In this document: positions 46,100 through 56,165 of the stretch, piece by piece | How the letters are laid out: every line of letters starts with the position of its first letter | Position numbering within the stretch: position 1 is the first letter of the stretch | Assembly (NCBI GenBank): GCA_023105745.1 | Contig: JALGQZ010000008.1 | Span: 43,831,618-43,895,617, forward strand | Length of the DNA: 64,000 nucleotides | From: Austropuccinia psidii | Lineage: Eukaryota > Basidiomycota > Pucciniomycetes > Pucciniales > Sphaerophragmiaceae | Reading direction: 5' to 3' | Made by a program: the position numbers and the translations under genes | Notes under the pieces: generated by a model | Seen by the model: only the letters and a program-made list of their open reading frames with translations | Told to the model about the DNA's origin: nothing | The model's database searches: none

Positions 46100-48226
46100 T
46101 CTATGTTTCAATCCATCCAAATTCATGGTCATTAATTAATTCTTGTTGAGTGGACTGGTCCAATTTTAATCTTATAATTGTCCTCAAACTCCACTAAATA
46201 TCTCTAAATGGGGTTTGATTCACTGTATGAATCATCTCCACATCCATTCCCCACATTATTAGAGTCAGATTCAGAACCTTCTTAGTCTTTTCTTGTCTCT
46301 TCCTTTCTTGATAATATCTCTTCCCTGTCTTTGGGACAGTTTTCTGAATATTTGTTGGGTGATCCACAGTTGTGACATGCATTTTTCATTTCAACTTCTG
46401 AATTCTGAGCTTCCTTGTCTTCCAAGGTTGGATTCTCCCAGTTATCACCAGTACTATGAGTACTGTATCTACCAATATATGTTCTAATACTTACTTCTTG
46501 CAAGGTATTTGATATTTCATCCAAGGTGAATTCTTTGAGGCATCTGCATGTTACTTCATGCTCTAAGCATCTTGGTAGTTTGGTCAACATTTTGTGATTT
46601 CTCATTTCTGTTTTTATATGAGGGCAAATGGCTATTGGCCTTTTTGAATGTTTCAGAGACCAATCATGTGGATCTTTTTTCCATTGTGTATCTATCATCT
46701 TCAAATGAAAGAGCTTTCTGCCATATCCATGTATTATTACTGTACTTTTGGATTATTTGGCTCCTCCACCATTGCCATTTTTTTCTCACATGAATTTCTT
46801 TTATTTCAGTGCCCCATATACTAGCATTGCGCCTTAATTCTGTACCTTGTCTAGATGTTACCCATCAAACTGGTATACTTGGTATATCAATGAATAGTCC
46901 ATCAATACAATCAATGAGCTCTATATGATCATATTCTTCTATACCAGAGAAATTTGGCCAGATTGTGGCTTCTGGAAGTTGTTTCAAGGATTCTTTCTCT
47001 GAGTAAGTCATATTATCTCCATCGCTGTATTGTGATGGAGATTTTTGCTTACTCTCCATTGGGTATCTGTTTAAATGTCCTCCTGGAGGTGTGGATTGTT
47101 TCCAAAGAAAGGTGCTGTCTTTGTTGCTTTCTTTTTTGGAATACATTGAGCAATTTTTTCATGTCTTGATTCAGGAGTTCTCTGTCCTTCTTGCAGTGAT
47201 ATTTCTCCTGTAAGACTTGATTCAGTCTTTTGTTAGTCTTTTCTGACACTTGAGCTAATTCATTATACTCCTCTTGAAGAGTATGAATATTTTATGTTTG
47301 TAAGGTTATTATATCTTGTAAACTTGAATTTTTTTCTATGGATTCTTTAAAACTCTGTTTGTTTTTTCTCTTAAAATAAGGCCATTTGCATCCGTAGTGC
47401 ACTACTTCTTATGGTTTTCACAGGGGTCACAAAATTGTGTTCACTCTGAGTGGAGATATTATTCTTTATTCTAGGGCTTTTAGCTTAATCAGAAGTATTT
47501 ACAACTATTTTTTGTTGTTTTTGTACTTCTTTCACCAAGTCAAACCATTTGTGGAGCATAGAGTCTGACTCTTTCTTCCTCTGGTTGAAAGAAGTATTTT
47601 TCTTTTTGTATGATCCTATACCTCTCCTGGATACTACCTGGGATTGGGAAGAATGGTAACTCTTTGTCACTTATCTTCTGGTTCCTGAGTGGTGTCAAGC
47701 CACTGGAGTGTTGGGCTGGTCTACCCCTTGTGAGCCTGAAGGAGTAAGAATATTCTCTTTCTGGATCCATTACTCTTCTATATCTAAGATAGTAGCTTGA
47801 TTTTCTGTAATCTTGGCTTCCCTTTCTTCCAGAATTTTGTAATTACCATTAAAACTTCACCCTTTGGTGATTTTCATGAGTTCTTTTATAAATATCTCTT
47901 TGAGGGAAATATTCTAAATATTTTCTACAAGCTCTTTCCTGTGGAACTCTATTTTAAATTTTCTGTCTTCCATTCTCCATTGGAGAGGTTCTTTGAAGTG
48001 TTTTTGGTTCAGAATAAAATGTTCTGATTCCATGAAAGCCTGTCCTGGAGAATTTCTGTTGGAAAGCACCTTTACAGGTGGAGGAAGGCTCTTTTTCTCA
48101 TTTTCTATGACTTTGATAAAATTCAACTTGGTTCCCTCTAAGGTGTCTATTCCTTCTAATGGCTGGTGCTCTTTGTAAGGAATAATTTCTTGTAAATCCA
48201 AAGTCTTTGAAATGAGGTGGTGTCAT
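46100..48226 (-). pseudogene. gag: I-3 gag
   Basis: The start is placed at the ATG at 48226 (MTPPHFKDFGFTRN). The frames 48201-47914 and 47770-47540 (MDPEREYSYSFRLTRG) follow, then 47249-46865 (NKRLNQVLQEKYHCK, DNMTYSEKESLKQLPEATIW, EYDHIELIDCIDGLF) and 46704-46282 (RNHKMLTKLP, LDEISNTLQEVSIRT). The zinc knuckle CHNCGSPNKYSENC keeps three Cys but has Lys for His. An acidic tail (YLVEFEDNYKIKIG) ends near 46120. Least decayed gag here, still with stops and shifts. Confidence 0.85.
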
Positions 48227-48332
48227 CTCCAATTTACATAATTGTAGTTTTATCTAGCTTCTTTAAATCTCTGTTCATTTAGGAATCTATAAGTAATTTT
48301 TGACAAGTTATTATTGAAATGTTCAATGATAA

Positions 48333-49660
48333 TCAATTTTTCACACCAATTTGGGTGAAAGACTTAATTATAGGAGTTTTTCTTAAACAGAAATCCACAC
48401 AATATATATTTTGTATATGCTAGAAATAATATCAAAAGAAATATGAATTTATTTCTTTTTGGATAAGTATTATTTCTGAGCTTATCAATGGTAATTAACA
48501 TAGTCAATTTTTGCACACCAATTTGGGTGAAAACTGAATTATAGGATGTTTTCTGAAAATCCAAACAGTGAATCCTTTCAAAAACAGTAAAATAAATATG
48601 AGTTTATTTCTTTTTTGATGATTCTAATTATTGAACTTATAAATAATAATAATAGTCAATTTTCCACACCAATTTGGTTTAAGAACTGAATTATAGAAGT
48701 TTTCTCAAAGAAAAAATCCAAACAATAGATACCTTGTATATATTAATAAAATTCAATTGAAATATATATGACTGTATTTCTTTTGAATGATTATTATTCT
48801 TTAAATTATGAATAATAATGATTATGCTGAATGTTTCACACCAATTTGGGTGATAGAATTATTTTGAAAGTTTTCTTAGAGAAATATCAAAGCAATATAT
48901 ACTCTGTATATATTATTAAAATAATTTCAGAAAAGGAAATATGATTATTATTTTTTTGAATATATATTATTCTTGAAATTATCAATAATACTTAGAATAA
49001 TATATTTCAAGTCAATTTTGGTAGAATATTACAAAGTTCTTTCTCCAGAAAAACTCTCAAGATATATACTTTGTATATACTATTATGGAGAAGATATATG
49101 ATTATATATTTTTTATATAAATTATTGTTATTAAAACTATCAATAATAATTATAATAATTGATTTTCATGCTAATTTTGGTTTAAATATGAATTTAAAGG
49201 GTTTTCCTAGAGAAACATTTGAATAATATATACTCTATATATTATTACAAAAAAATTAAGATATATGATTATATATTTTCTAGAATTATTATGGTAGCTA
49301 TCAATAATAATGATTATAATCAATTTTCATGCCACTTTGGGTGAAAAAATGAGTTATAAGAGTTTTTGTCAAAGGAAAATTCCAATATTATATACTCTGT
49401 ATATATTATTAGGAAAGGAATGAAGATATATGATTATATATGTCTAGAAGCTTTAATTATTATTGAAGCTATGAATAATGATGATTACAGTCAATTTTCA
49501 GGCCAATTTAGGTAAAAAGAATGAATCAAAAGGGTTTTTCTCAAATAAAATTCAAAAAAAAATATCATGAAAAAATATCAACAAAGAAAATATGACTGAC
49601 TGTATTGTTTTTAAAAAGAAAATAGATTATTTTATGAATTTAATTTATATATTTATAGCT
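48333..49660 (-). repeat. Tandem array, about 8 units of 152-174 bp, in the I-3 leader
   Basis: Unit starts, at TCAATTTTYCAYRCCAATTT or similar, fall at 48333, 48504, 48656, 48828, 49002, 49160, 49320 and 49491. Each unit carries the same order of blocks: TTTGGGTGAA, a GAATTATAGG-like block, TTTTCTYA, ATATATACTSTGTATATA, then AATAATAATGATTAT. Copies are clearly diverged, so the array is not fresh. It lies between the 5' LTR and gag. Confidence 0.85.
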
Positions 49661-49936
49661 CTTTAAAATGATCAAAAATATCTTCTTTTTCTCAAGAATT
49701 ATGTATACAATTTATTATTTTTAATTTTCATTTTATTATATTTATTTATTTATTTTTTCTAAGTTAAAAAATCAGAATAGAAGAAATCCATGAAATGAAT
49801 CCCCTTAAGGGTTTTGGATGGTTCAATAAAAGTCCAATAAGCAAGGAAAAAAGCTTAAAGGCTCTAATTGGAATATCAATGGAAGGAAATAAGTGAAAAT
49901 AAGCTAGAAATTTGTGTAAAGGAGGTAAAAAACCAG

Positions 49937-49951
49937 GCCAGGACCTCGAAA
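49937..49951 (-). promoter_or_regulatory. Primer-binding-like site of I-3
   Basis: The minus strand reads TTTCGAGGTCCTGGC, directly after the 5' LTR end CCTGACA. Same place and motif as in I-2. Confidence 0.6.
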
Positions 49952-51349
49952 TGTCAGGCTTAGTGTATGATAAAGTGATAATAGAGGTATTTACAACTTT
50001 AACTATGACTGTGAAATGGTAATTTAAGATGGAAAATACAGTTAATGGTAGTATTAAGGGCTTTACTATGAACTATAGTGGTGGTGAGCACTTCTGAATT
50101 CCCAAAGTGCACCCATTATTAGTTGATTAACAAGAATAAGCAGTACAATATTATGATTAGAGTATAACCTGATTGTTTTCCAAGAGTATATTTTTTTGAA
50201 AGTTGTACTACATAGGAATGTAAGAGCAAAATGGGGATTCCTCTTTTGGGCAAAGAAAGGTCCCTTTTTATCCTGAAAATGGTTGAAAAGCTCCTCTATA
50301 CCAGTTCACATAGAGGAAGTGAAGATTTTCCACTTCGAAGGACTGGCTTGTGGTTACCACCAAGCCTTAATAGCGTATTTTGGGCTCAGATGTGGCTTTG
50401 AAACCACATCTGGGAAGTTTTCACCAATACAGGGTGAAAAGTTTCATTTGGGACCACACAGCCCTCTTCTGATGTGTATGACACAGAATGCTGTACAGAA
50501 ACTGTATGGAAACCCCATATTGACTAGAAAATGAGGTATTGAAGGAGAAACAGGCTTCTTTGTTTAATTGACACCTCATAATCAAACATATGGGATAGTA
50601 TCCCACAGTAAAGGTGTATTGGCCCAACTGTGGGATTTTGACCTTAAACCTGCCATACCTTTGTCAGTTTTCACAATATTGATCTTAATTTTGATTCATG
50701 CTTCTTCCCAGGATTAGTTCTACACAATTTTACCTCATTTAGTATGTGTAAAATTAAATATGGAAAGCTTATACCAGTTTTCAGATGTGGATTTTTCTCA
50801 AATACTGTATGGAACTTGTTTGCTCCATACCTTTTGTTCTACATGAGCTATGAGGAAATGGATGGCACTACCATATAGTTCTAATGTTTATATTTCCAGA
50901 ATTACCCCAATTCAATTATCTCACACTAAAACTATAGAAGTTAGATGTGAGGTGAATATTTTGTTGACCCATATTTGGCTTATTTTTAGCCATAACTTCT
51001 AAATTTTTGATGCTAGCTCAATTTTTCTAGTACCATTGGATAGCCCTGACTGCAAGATTATATTGAAGCACCCATTTGTTGGCTTTAAGCCTCCTTTTCT
51101 AGATTTTAGATTAGAGGTGAAAATTAAGGTTTATGCTCAGAAACTGCTTTGAGCTGGAATAACTCTGTCACTCCTTATCCTATGTCTGTGAAAGCTATAC
51201 CATTGTAAAGAGGTTGTCTTCCTCCTTGTTTGATGCACTTTATGAGCTATTTTGGCTTAGTTCACTCTTTAGTTGCATTTTTCTCTACCATTGGTTTATG
51301 GTATTTTTTCTGTCATACTTGTGCTCTGTCTTTTAGTCACAATCTGATA
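49952..51349 (-). mobile_element. I-3 5' LTR
   Basis: 1398 bp, uninterrupted partner of the 42372-45970 LTR. Minus-strand start is worn (TATCAGATTGTGAC for TGTCAGCC...) and its end is CTAAGCCTGACA. It preserves the site where a C LTR entered the partner. Confidence 0.88.
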
Positions 51350-51906
51350 CCCCTTCTCAGGACACCTTTCTGAGGATATAACAAGAGAGAAAATTAAGAC
51401 CTGAATATGGTTGTAAATTTGGAAAAAGGATGTTGCAGAATAATGAGAACCTGTGATGGATGTCAAAAGGTGAATAAATCCATTCACAAAATACTTGTAA
51501 ATATGATAAAGATCCAAGAACCCAATAGACCTTGTTAAATTTTTCATATCAATTGTGTAACTGGTTTACCAACAGGAAGTGATAGAAGGTATGATGCCTT
51601 CCTAGTTATTTCTGACAGGCTTAGTGAAGCTTTAATCTTTTTACCATGTCACAAATACTCCACAGCCATGGATACATCTCTTTAAATATTGAACAGAGTA
51701 GTATTTACTGGCATATTCACAAAAACTATTAGTGAAAGGGATCCCAAATTTACCTTGGCACTATGGGAAAATCTTTACCAATTATTTGGAACTAAATTAT
51801 CCTTATCTACAGCTTACCACCCACATACTGATAGCCTAGCTGAAATAACCATGCAGAACTTGGAAGACATGGTCAGAGGATTTTTTGCATATGGCTTGGA
51901 GCTCAA
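51350..51906 (+). pseudogene. int: Element II integrase
   Basis: After the I-3 insertion the frame resumes: FSGHLSEDITREKIK, TCDGCQKVNKS (CxxC of the zinc finger kept), INCVTGLPTG where the first Asp is Asn, then the frame 51689-52141: SERDPKFTLALWENLYQLFG, LSTAYHPHTDSLAEITMQNL. The second Asp of the DDE triad reads SERD (Asp to Glu); the Glu is kept. It ends at AYGLEL, replaced by unrelated repeat sequence. Confidence 0.85.
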
Positions 51907-52423
51907 TGTCATTGTTGATTCCATTAATTGCATTGCGGACACCATTTATGGAATTTTTGACACCATCTGTGGCATTGTTGACACCATTTATGGAATTTGT
52001 GATGCCATTTATGGCATTACTGTCCTTTCTTTCAACCACGGGGGTTTTTTACCCAGTTCATTAATATTCTGGGATGTATTTATATCTTTATTTTCCTTCA
52101 TCTTAATAGTGAATACTTATATTATTAATCCAGTGCTTTGAATCTCTTTTCTGGCCTGTCAGTGCATATTTGGTGGTCATATCCTTTACTAATTCCATTG
52201 TTTTTCCTGAGAGGTTGAAATAGTGAATAAAGGACTTCTTTGTTTTTCTCTTTGCGCATTTGTTTTTCTTCTTATTCTTCATCACATCATTGTACTTGCA
52301 TTATTCTTATTGAAGAAATATACTTGTTCTTATTTCTTTGATTCTTTTGGAGTCTTCCATGTGAGCTCCCTGATTCCTGCGTTCCAGGACACTCTTTTTT
52401 ATCCCCAAGATCACTTGTGTTGT
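51907..52423 (+). mobile_element. A-family LTR remnant with an internal minisatellite
   Basis: From about 52020 it matches 5965-6379 (GGGGTTTTTTACCCAGTTCA-like, TTTACTAATTCCATTG, CCTGATTCCTGCGTTCCAGG). It may begin at TGTCATTGTTG (51907). The centre of the LTR is missing and a 21-bp repeat stands in its place. Its right end and target duplication are unclear, and element II does not resume after it. Confidence 0.55.
51917..52021. repeat. Five 21-bp tandem units
   Basis: Units of exactly 21 bp start at 51917, 51938, 51959, 51980 and 52001, consensus GACACCATTTATGGMATTGTT. Because the period is a multiple of three, the open frame shows a seven-residue repeat (DTIYGIx). Confidence 0.92.
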
Positions 52424-53240
52424 TATATAAATTAGCTCATAATTTATTCTTCCATTATTTCTTATTTTATTTTTTATCTTCAAAATCATTTATTAATCAA
52501 TTATGACTATTTAATTATTATGATTTGAATGTATATTTCTTTGAAATTCTCAATTTTCAATCACTCTTTTATTCTAAGATTTTGATTTTCTCTTTATGAT
52601 TTTCTTTCAATCTTTATCAAAAACTTTCTTTTCTCTTAAAATTGTGTGGCTGACCATTTTCAGTCATTTTCTATTCCACTGAATTTTGATTCAGTTCACA
52701 GGTTAATTTTTAATTTCAGGTTTAGTAAAAAATTCACTTCATTCACAATCCTCATCCATAAAGATTCATTTTGATTCATTCTCCAAGAATTTTGATTCAT
52801 ACCAAGATTTTGATTTGATATTGATCTTTAATTTATTTTTTTGACATAAATTTGATTTTGAATTCAAGAAATTGATTGACCTGAATATTCCATTGATTTG
52901 ATTCTATTATTGACTTATTTTCTTCAAGAATTCATTTTATTTTATTTAATTTATTGATTTTTTTCCCCAAGAGGTCATTGATTTAATTGATTTCCCTCAA
53001 CACTCATTGTTTGAATTCCTCAATGTTCACTGATTAATTCATTGACCTCAGGAAATTTTCTATTCTGATTTTCCCTCAATATACAGCTTTTGATTTTGAC
53101 TTCATGCTTTCATTTTTATTTGCCTCAAATTTTGATTTTCTATTAATATTTAATTTCATTTCATTCTGAAATCACACCTATCAGATATCTGTCTCCTTTA
53201 AGACAGACAAAATCTCGGGACATTTCTTAAGCTATTCTTA
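52424..53240 (+). other. Upstream region of element III, T-rich
   Basis: No coding signal. The stretch 52555-53150 is full of GATTT, TTGATTT and GATTCATT runs, a loosely repetitive T-rich tract. It probably contains the 5' LTR end or leader of element III, but I found no LTR boundary. Confidence 0.4.
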
Positions 53241-54600
53241 CTCAAACTCCAAGAGTTCCTCCTTATGGCACCCCAGAGGTTCCTTGAGTGAGGGCCCATT
53301 TACACAGAGGACCAAATATGGAAGTAGAAGCACCATTAAGGGAGGAAGGAAGAGGGCCAACAATGTCAAATTCAATTTCAGGAGTAGTTGGCCCTTTCCC
53401 AGGTATTTCAAGAACTTCTTTCAATGTTCTTGGTGAATATGGTCAAGAGGAGGAGGAGAATTCTGTGGAAGAGGAAGGGTCCAATGGTACTGAGGGGTTC
53501 CCTGCTGCTGTGGGGGAATATGAAGGTACTGGAAGGCAAACTCTAGCCCAGTCTAATCAAAATGGCTTTCCCCAGTCTGAACCATTCTTTTTTTCAATCA
53601 TGCAACAAATGACCTACATTATGAGCAATCTTCAAGCTGCTTCATCTTCTTAAGCTTTAAGACTCCATCTATGAAGGCACCAGACTACTTTGATGCAAGT
53701 CAACCCTTCAGAGTCTAAAGTTCAATTAAATACTGAGAACTTATTTTTCATAATGATGAGGCAAATTTCTCTGAAGACAGAAAAAGGGTTCTCTATGCCA
53801 CATAATTTCTCACTGGCAGGGCTTTAAAATGGATTGAGCCCTATCTTTCCAATCTCACCAATCAGGACCCAGAATAACCTTCCAATAATTGGACAATTTT
53901 TGAATCCCAACTCCTCACCTTAGTTGGAGACCCAAATTAAGTCAGAAAATCTGTAGCAGAGCTGTATGCCTTAGTAATTGAAAAAGTTGGACATGTATCA
54001 CTATAAATTGCTTATATCAGGATTCTAGTGTCAATAATTGGGGATTAGGGTGAAAGACCTTTTATGAATCATTATAGGAAGGTATTGGCATCCAGGTTTC
54101 TGGATAAATTGGCCTCCCATCCTTCAATCATAAATTTTCTCCAAGACTTAATGGATGCCACCCTGGAGCCTGATACCAGGTACTATTAGATGCAAAAGGA
54201 GAAGAATCATTTTTGAGAAAAGAACACTGGAGCCCCAAACTCAGTTTCTTCTCATACTCAAAATTCTTCAAGCGCAAGTCATAAGAAGAATAATTTCAGC
54301 ATTCGGAAAAGGGACAAGCCCCATTATTCCCTCTTGAATAAGGATCACAAGGGTATGGGTTCTGAAAAAGAAAGAACATTGAGGGAGGGCTTGTGTGCCT
54401 ATTGTGGTGGGAATAATAGTATTGAGGCTTGTTTCAAAAGCCCTCAAACCAACCTTACCCAACAAACCAGCATATTTTCCTTCCAGGGAAAATCCTGAGT
54501 GAAGAGCAGGTTTTGTTCAATGGTCTTCACTTCCTTTCACCCAGAGAACAATTGTGCCTTCTGAATACTTGTGCAAAAAATCTCTTGAAATTTTTGTTTT
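53241..54600 (+). pseudogene. gag: Element III gag
   Basis: A first frame (from about 53245, EFLLMAP) shifts into 53288-53653: an acidic Ser/Gly/Glu-rich domain (GVVGPFPGISRTSFN, EEEENSVEEEGSNGTEG) ending IMQQMTYIMSNLQAASS. Next come TPSMKAPDYFDAS, KWIEPYLSNLTNQDP and a knuckle CAYCGGNNSIEAC near 54390-54450, in which the His of CCHC is Asn. Several stops. The type of gag is that of chromodomain gypsy elements. Confidence 0.78.
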
Positions 54601-55300
54601 TTTCTTCTCTGTCTAATATTTTTTACAGTATTCTCAGTGATTCTTGTGCTATCAACTGATTCATTCCACAGCATTTTGCTCATGGGTATTGTTTGACCAT
54701 GTCAGAACTTCAAGATAAGATTTCTCTTATCATTTTGGACTCCTCAGAGTCCCCCTCTTTATTTGTGACTCACCATACTAAATATATGGTTGATCTCCCT
54801 TCTTTCTCAATCTTTGAATGGGCCTTTTTAGTAATTGATACTCACAATGGGAAAGACCTCACATTGGGCTTTGACTTTCTTAATCACTTCAATCCATTTA
54901 TTTATTGGGGGAAAGGGCTGATCACCTTTAACCCTGATTATAGGTACTCTAGTGATTCTATTATTCCCCTCAGTAATGGCCTTTCCACTTGTTCAGCTCT
55001 GGTTGGTGATTCTATAACACCATCATTCCCATCTTCTGTCCATATTCCTTCCTTAAATTTCCTTCATTCATTATTACCCTCTATATATGAAGTCTTCAAA
55101 GAGATAAAAGGCTTTGAAGAATATAGTTCTATATCTTCACTTCATCTCTTCCATAGGTATGTGGACCTTCCTCCTTCATCTTATCATTACTCCCTGGAGA
55201 AGGTTTGGGATGAGGAGGAAGATCCAGAAGGAATTAAAACCATGATGAAAGCTTTTCTTTCTGCTTATCACCACTATTTGGATGTACCTTCAAGTTGAAA
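54601..55300 (+). pseudogene. pr: Element III protease region
   Basis: DSCAIN near 54640 stands where the DSG of the protease is expected, so the Gly is Cys, followed by a stop. The 201-codon frame 54693-55298 continues with SLIILDSSESPSLFVTHHTK, FLVIDTHNGKDLTLGFDFLN and HFNPFIYWGKGLITFN, the C-terminal half of the fold, and then a long Ser/Pro/His-rich linker up to RT. This is the longest open frame of the window. Confidence 0.78.
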
Positions 55301-56165
55301 GAAGAAAAACTTCCTCTCACTGTGCCTGTGATCACCATATTGAATAATTTATAGAAAGGCTTCATCCAGCCAAGATCCTCTTCAAAAGGAGAACCTGTTC
55401 TTTTTGTCAAAAAATAAGGATGGTGGCCTCCATTTGTGTTTTGATCACCACAAACTCGATTCTGTTACCAAGAAGAACAAATATCTTGTCCCTCCTATGA
55501 ATCAGATTCTTACTGTTTTCAATGGCTCTTCTATCTTCTCCAAGATTGATCTGTGTGGTGCATATAGCCTTCTAAGAATCAAGGAAGATGATGAAAATCT
55601 GGAAGCTCTTGGAGCTAAATATGGCAGTTATGAGTAATTGGTTATTCCATTTGGGATCACCAGCTCCCCTGCGTCTTTTCAAAATCTTTTCAATAACATT
55701 TTTTCTGATCTTCTTGATGTTTATGTTGTGGTTTAATTGGATTAAATAATAGTATTTTCCAAGTCTGAGGAAGAACATCTCACCCATGTGTCCACTGTCC
55801 TTACCAGACTCAAAGCAAATAACCTTTTCTCCATGGTTGCCAAGTTCCTTTTTCATGATTCTAGTGTTGAATATTTGGGTTATGTTGTTTCTTCTGAAGG
55901 CCTAAAGAAGGATCAAGCAAACCCCAAGCAAGCTCTCAATTGGCCTCCTCCAGGAAACCTCAAGGCTCTTCAATCATTCCTTTTCTTTTCCAAATTCCAT
56001 TGCTGATTCATCAAGAATGATTCAATTACAATAAGTTCACTCACCAAGTTCCTCAAGAAAGATTAATTCTTTTCCTCTTAATGAGAAGCTCTCAAAGGGT
56101 CTTTCACCATAGCTCCAGTTTCCTCTCACTTAAACCCTTCTCTACCCACCATTGTAGAGACCAAT
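55301..56165 (+). pseudogene. rt: Element III reverse transcriptase and RNase H start
   Basis: The frame 55404-55637 reads LCFDHHKLDSVTKKNKYLVP and SKIDLCGAYSLLRI (palm Asp kept). After a stop come [20 protein letters not shown] and the active site, where YLDD reads stop-L-D-stop: both flanking codons are TAA. The frame 55788-56006 adds VEYLGYVVSSEGL and LKALQSFLFFSKFHC. RNase H starts with PTIVETN, cut at 56165 by a DNA element. Confidence 0.85.

Larger units (their letters stand above)
42372..51349 (-). mobile_element. Element I-3, minus strand, gag present but pol deleted
   Basis: Two family I LTRs (42372-45970 with a nested LTR; 49952-51349) enclose a primer-binding-like site, a long leader with a tandem array, gag, a polypurine tract, and almost no pol. 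A perfect 5-bp duplication CCCCT flanks the whole (42367-42371 and 51350-51354). Without the nested C LTR and its duplication it is 6787 bp. It interrupts element II integrase, whose frame rejoins cleanly. Confidence 0.9.
36752..51906 (+). mobile_element. Gypsy element II, plus strand, with two insertions
   Basis: Gag, protease, RT, RNase H and integrase of a second gypsy clade lie in order on the plus strand, interrupted by an F LTR (38998-40799) and the whole of I-3 (42372-51349). Integrase ends at 51906 at an A LTR fragment. Neither own LTR can be assigned with confidence; the A family is a candidate. Confidence 0.75.

Noticed and set aside
48333..49660. Possible CRISPR array
   Set aside because: Whole units of about 165 bp are related along their length; there are no short constant repeats with unique spacers, and the setting is a eukaryotic retroelement.
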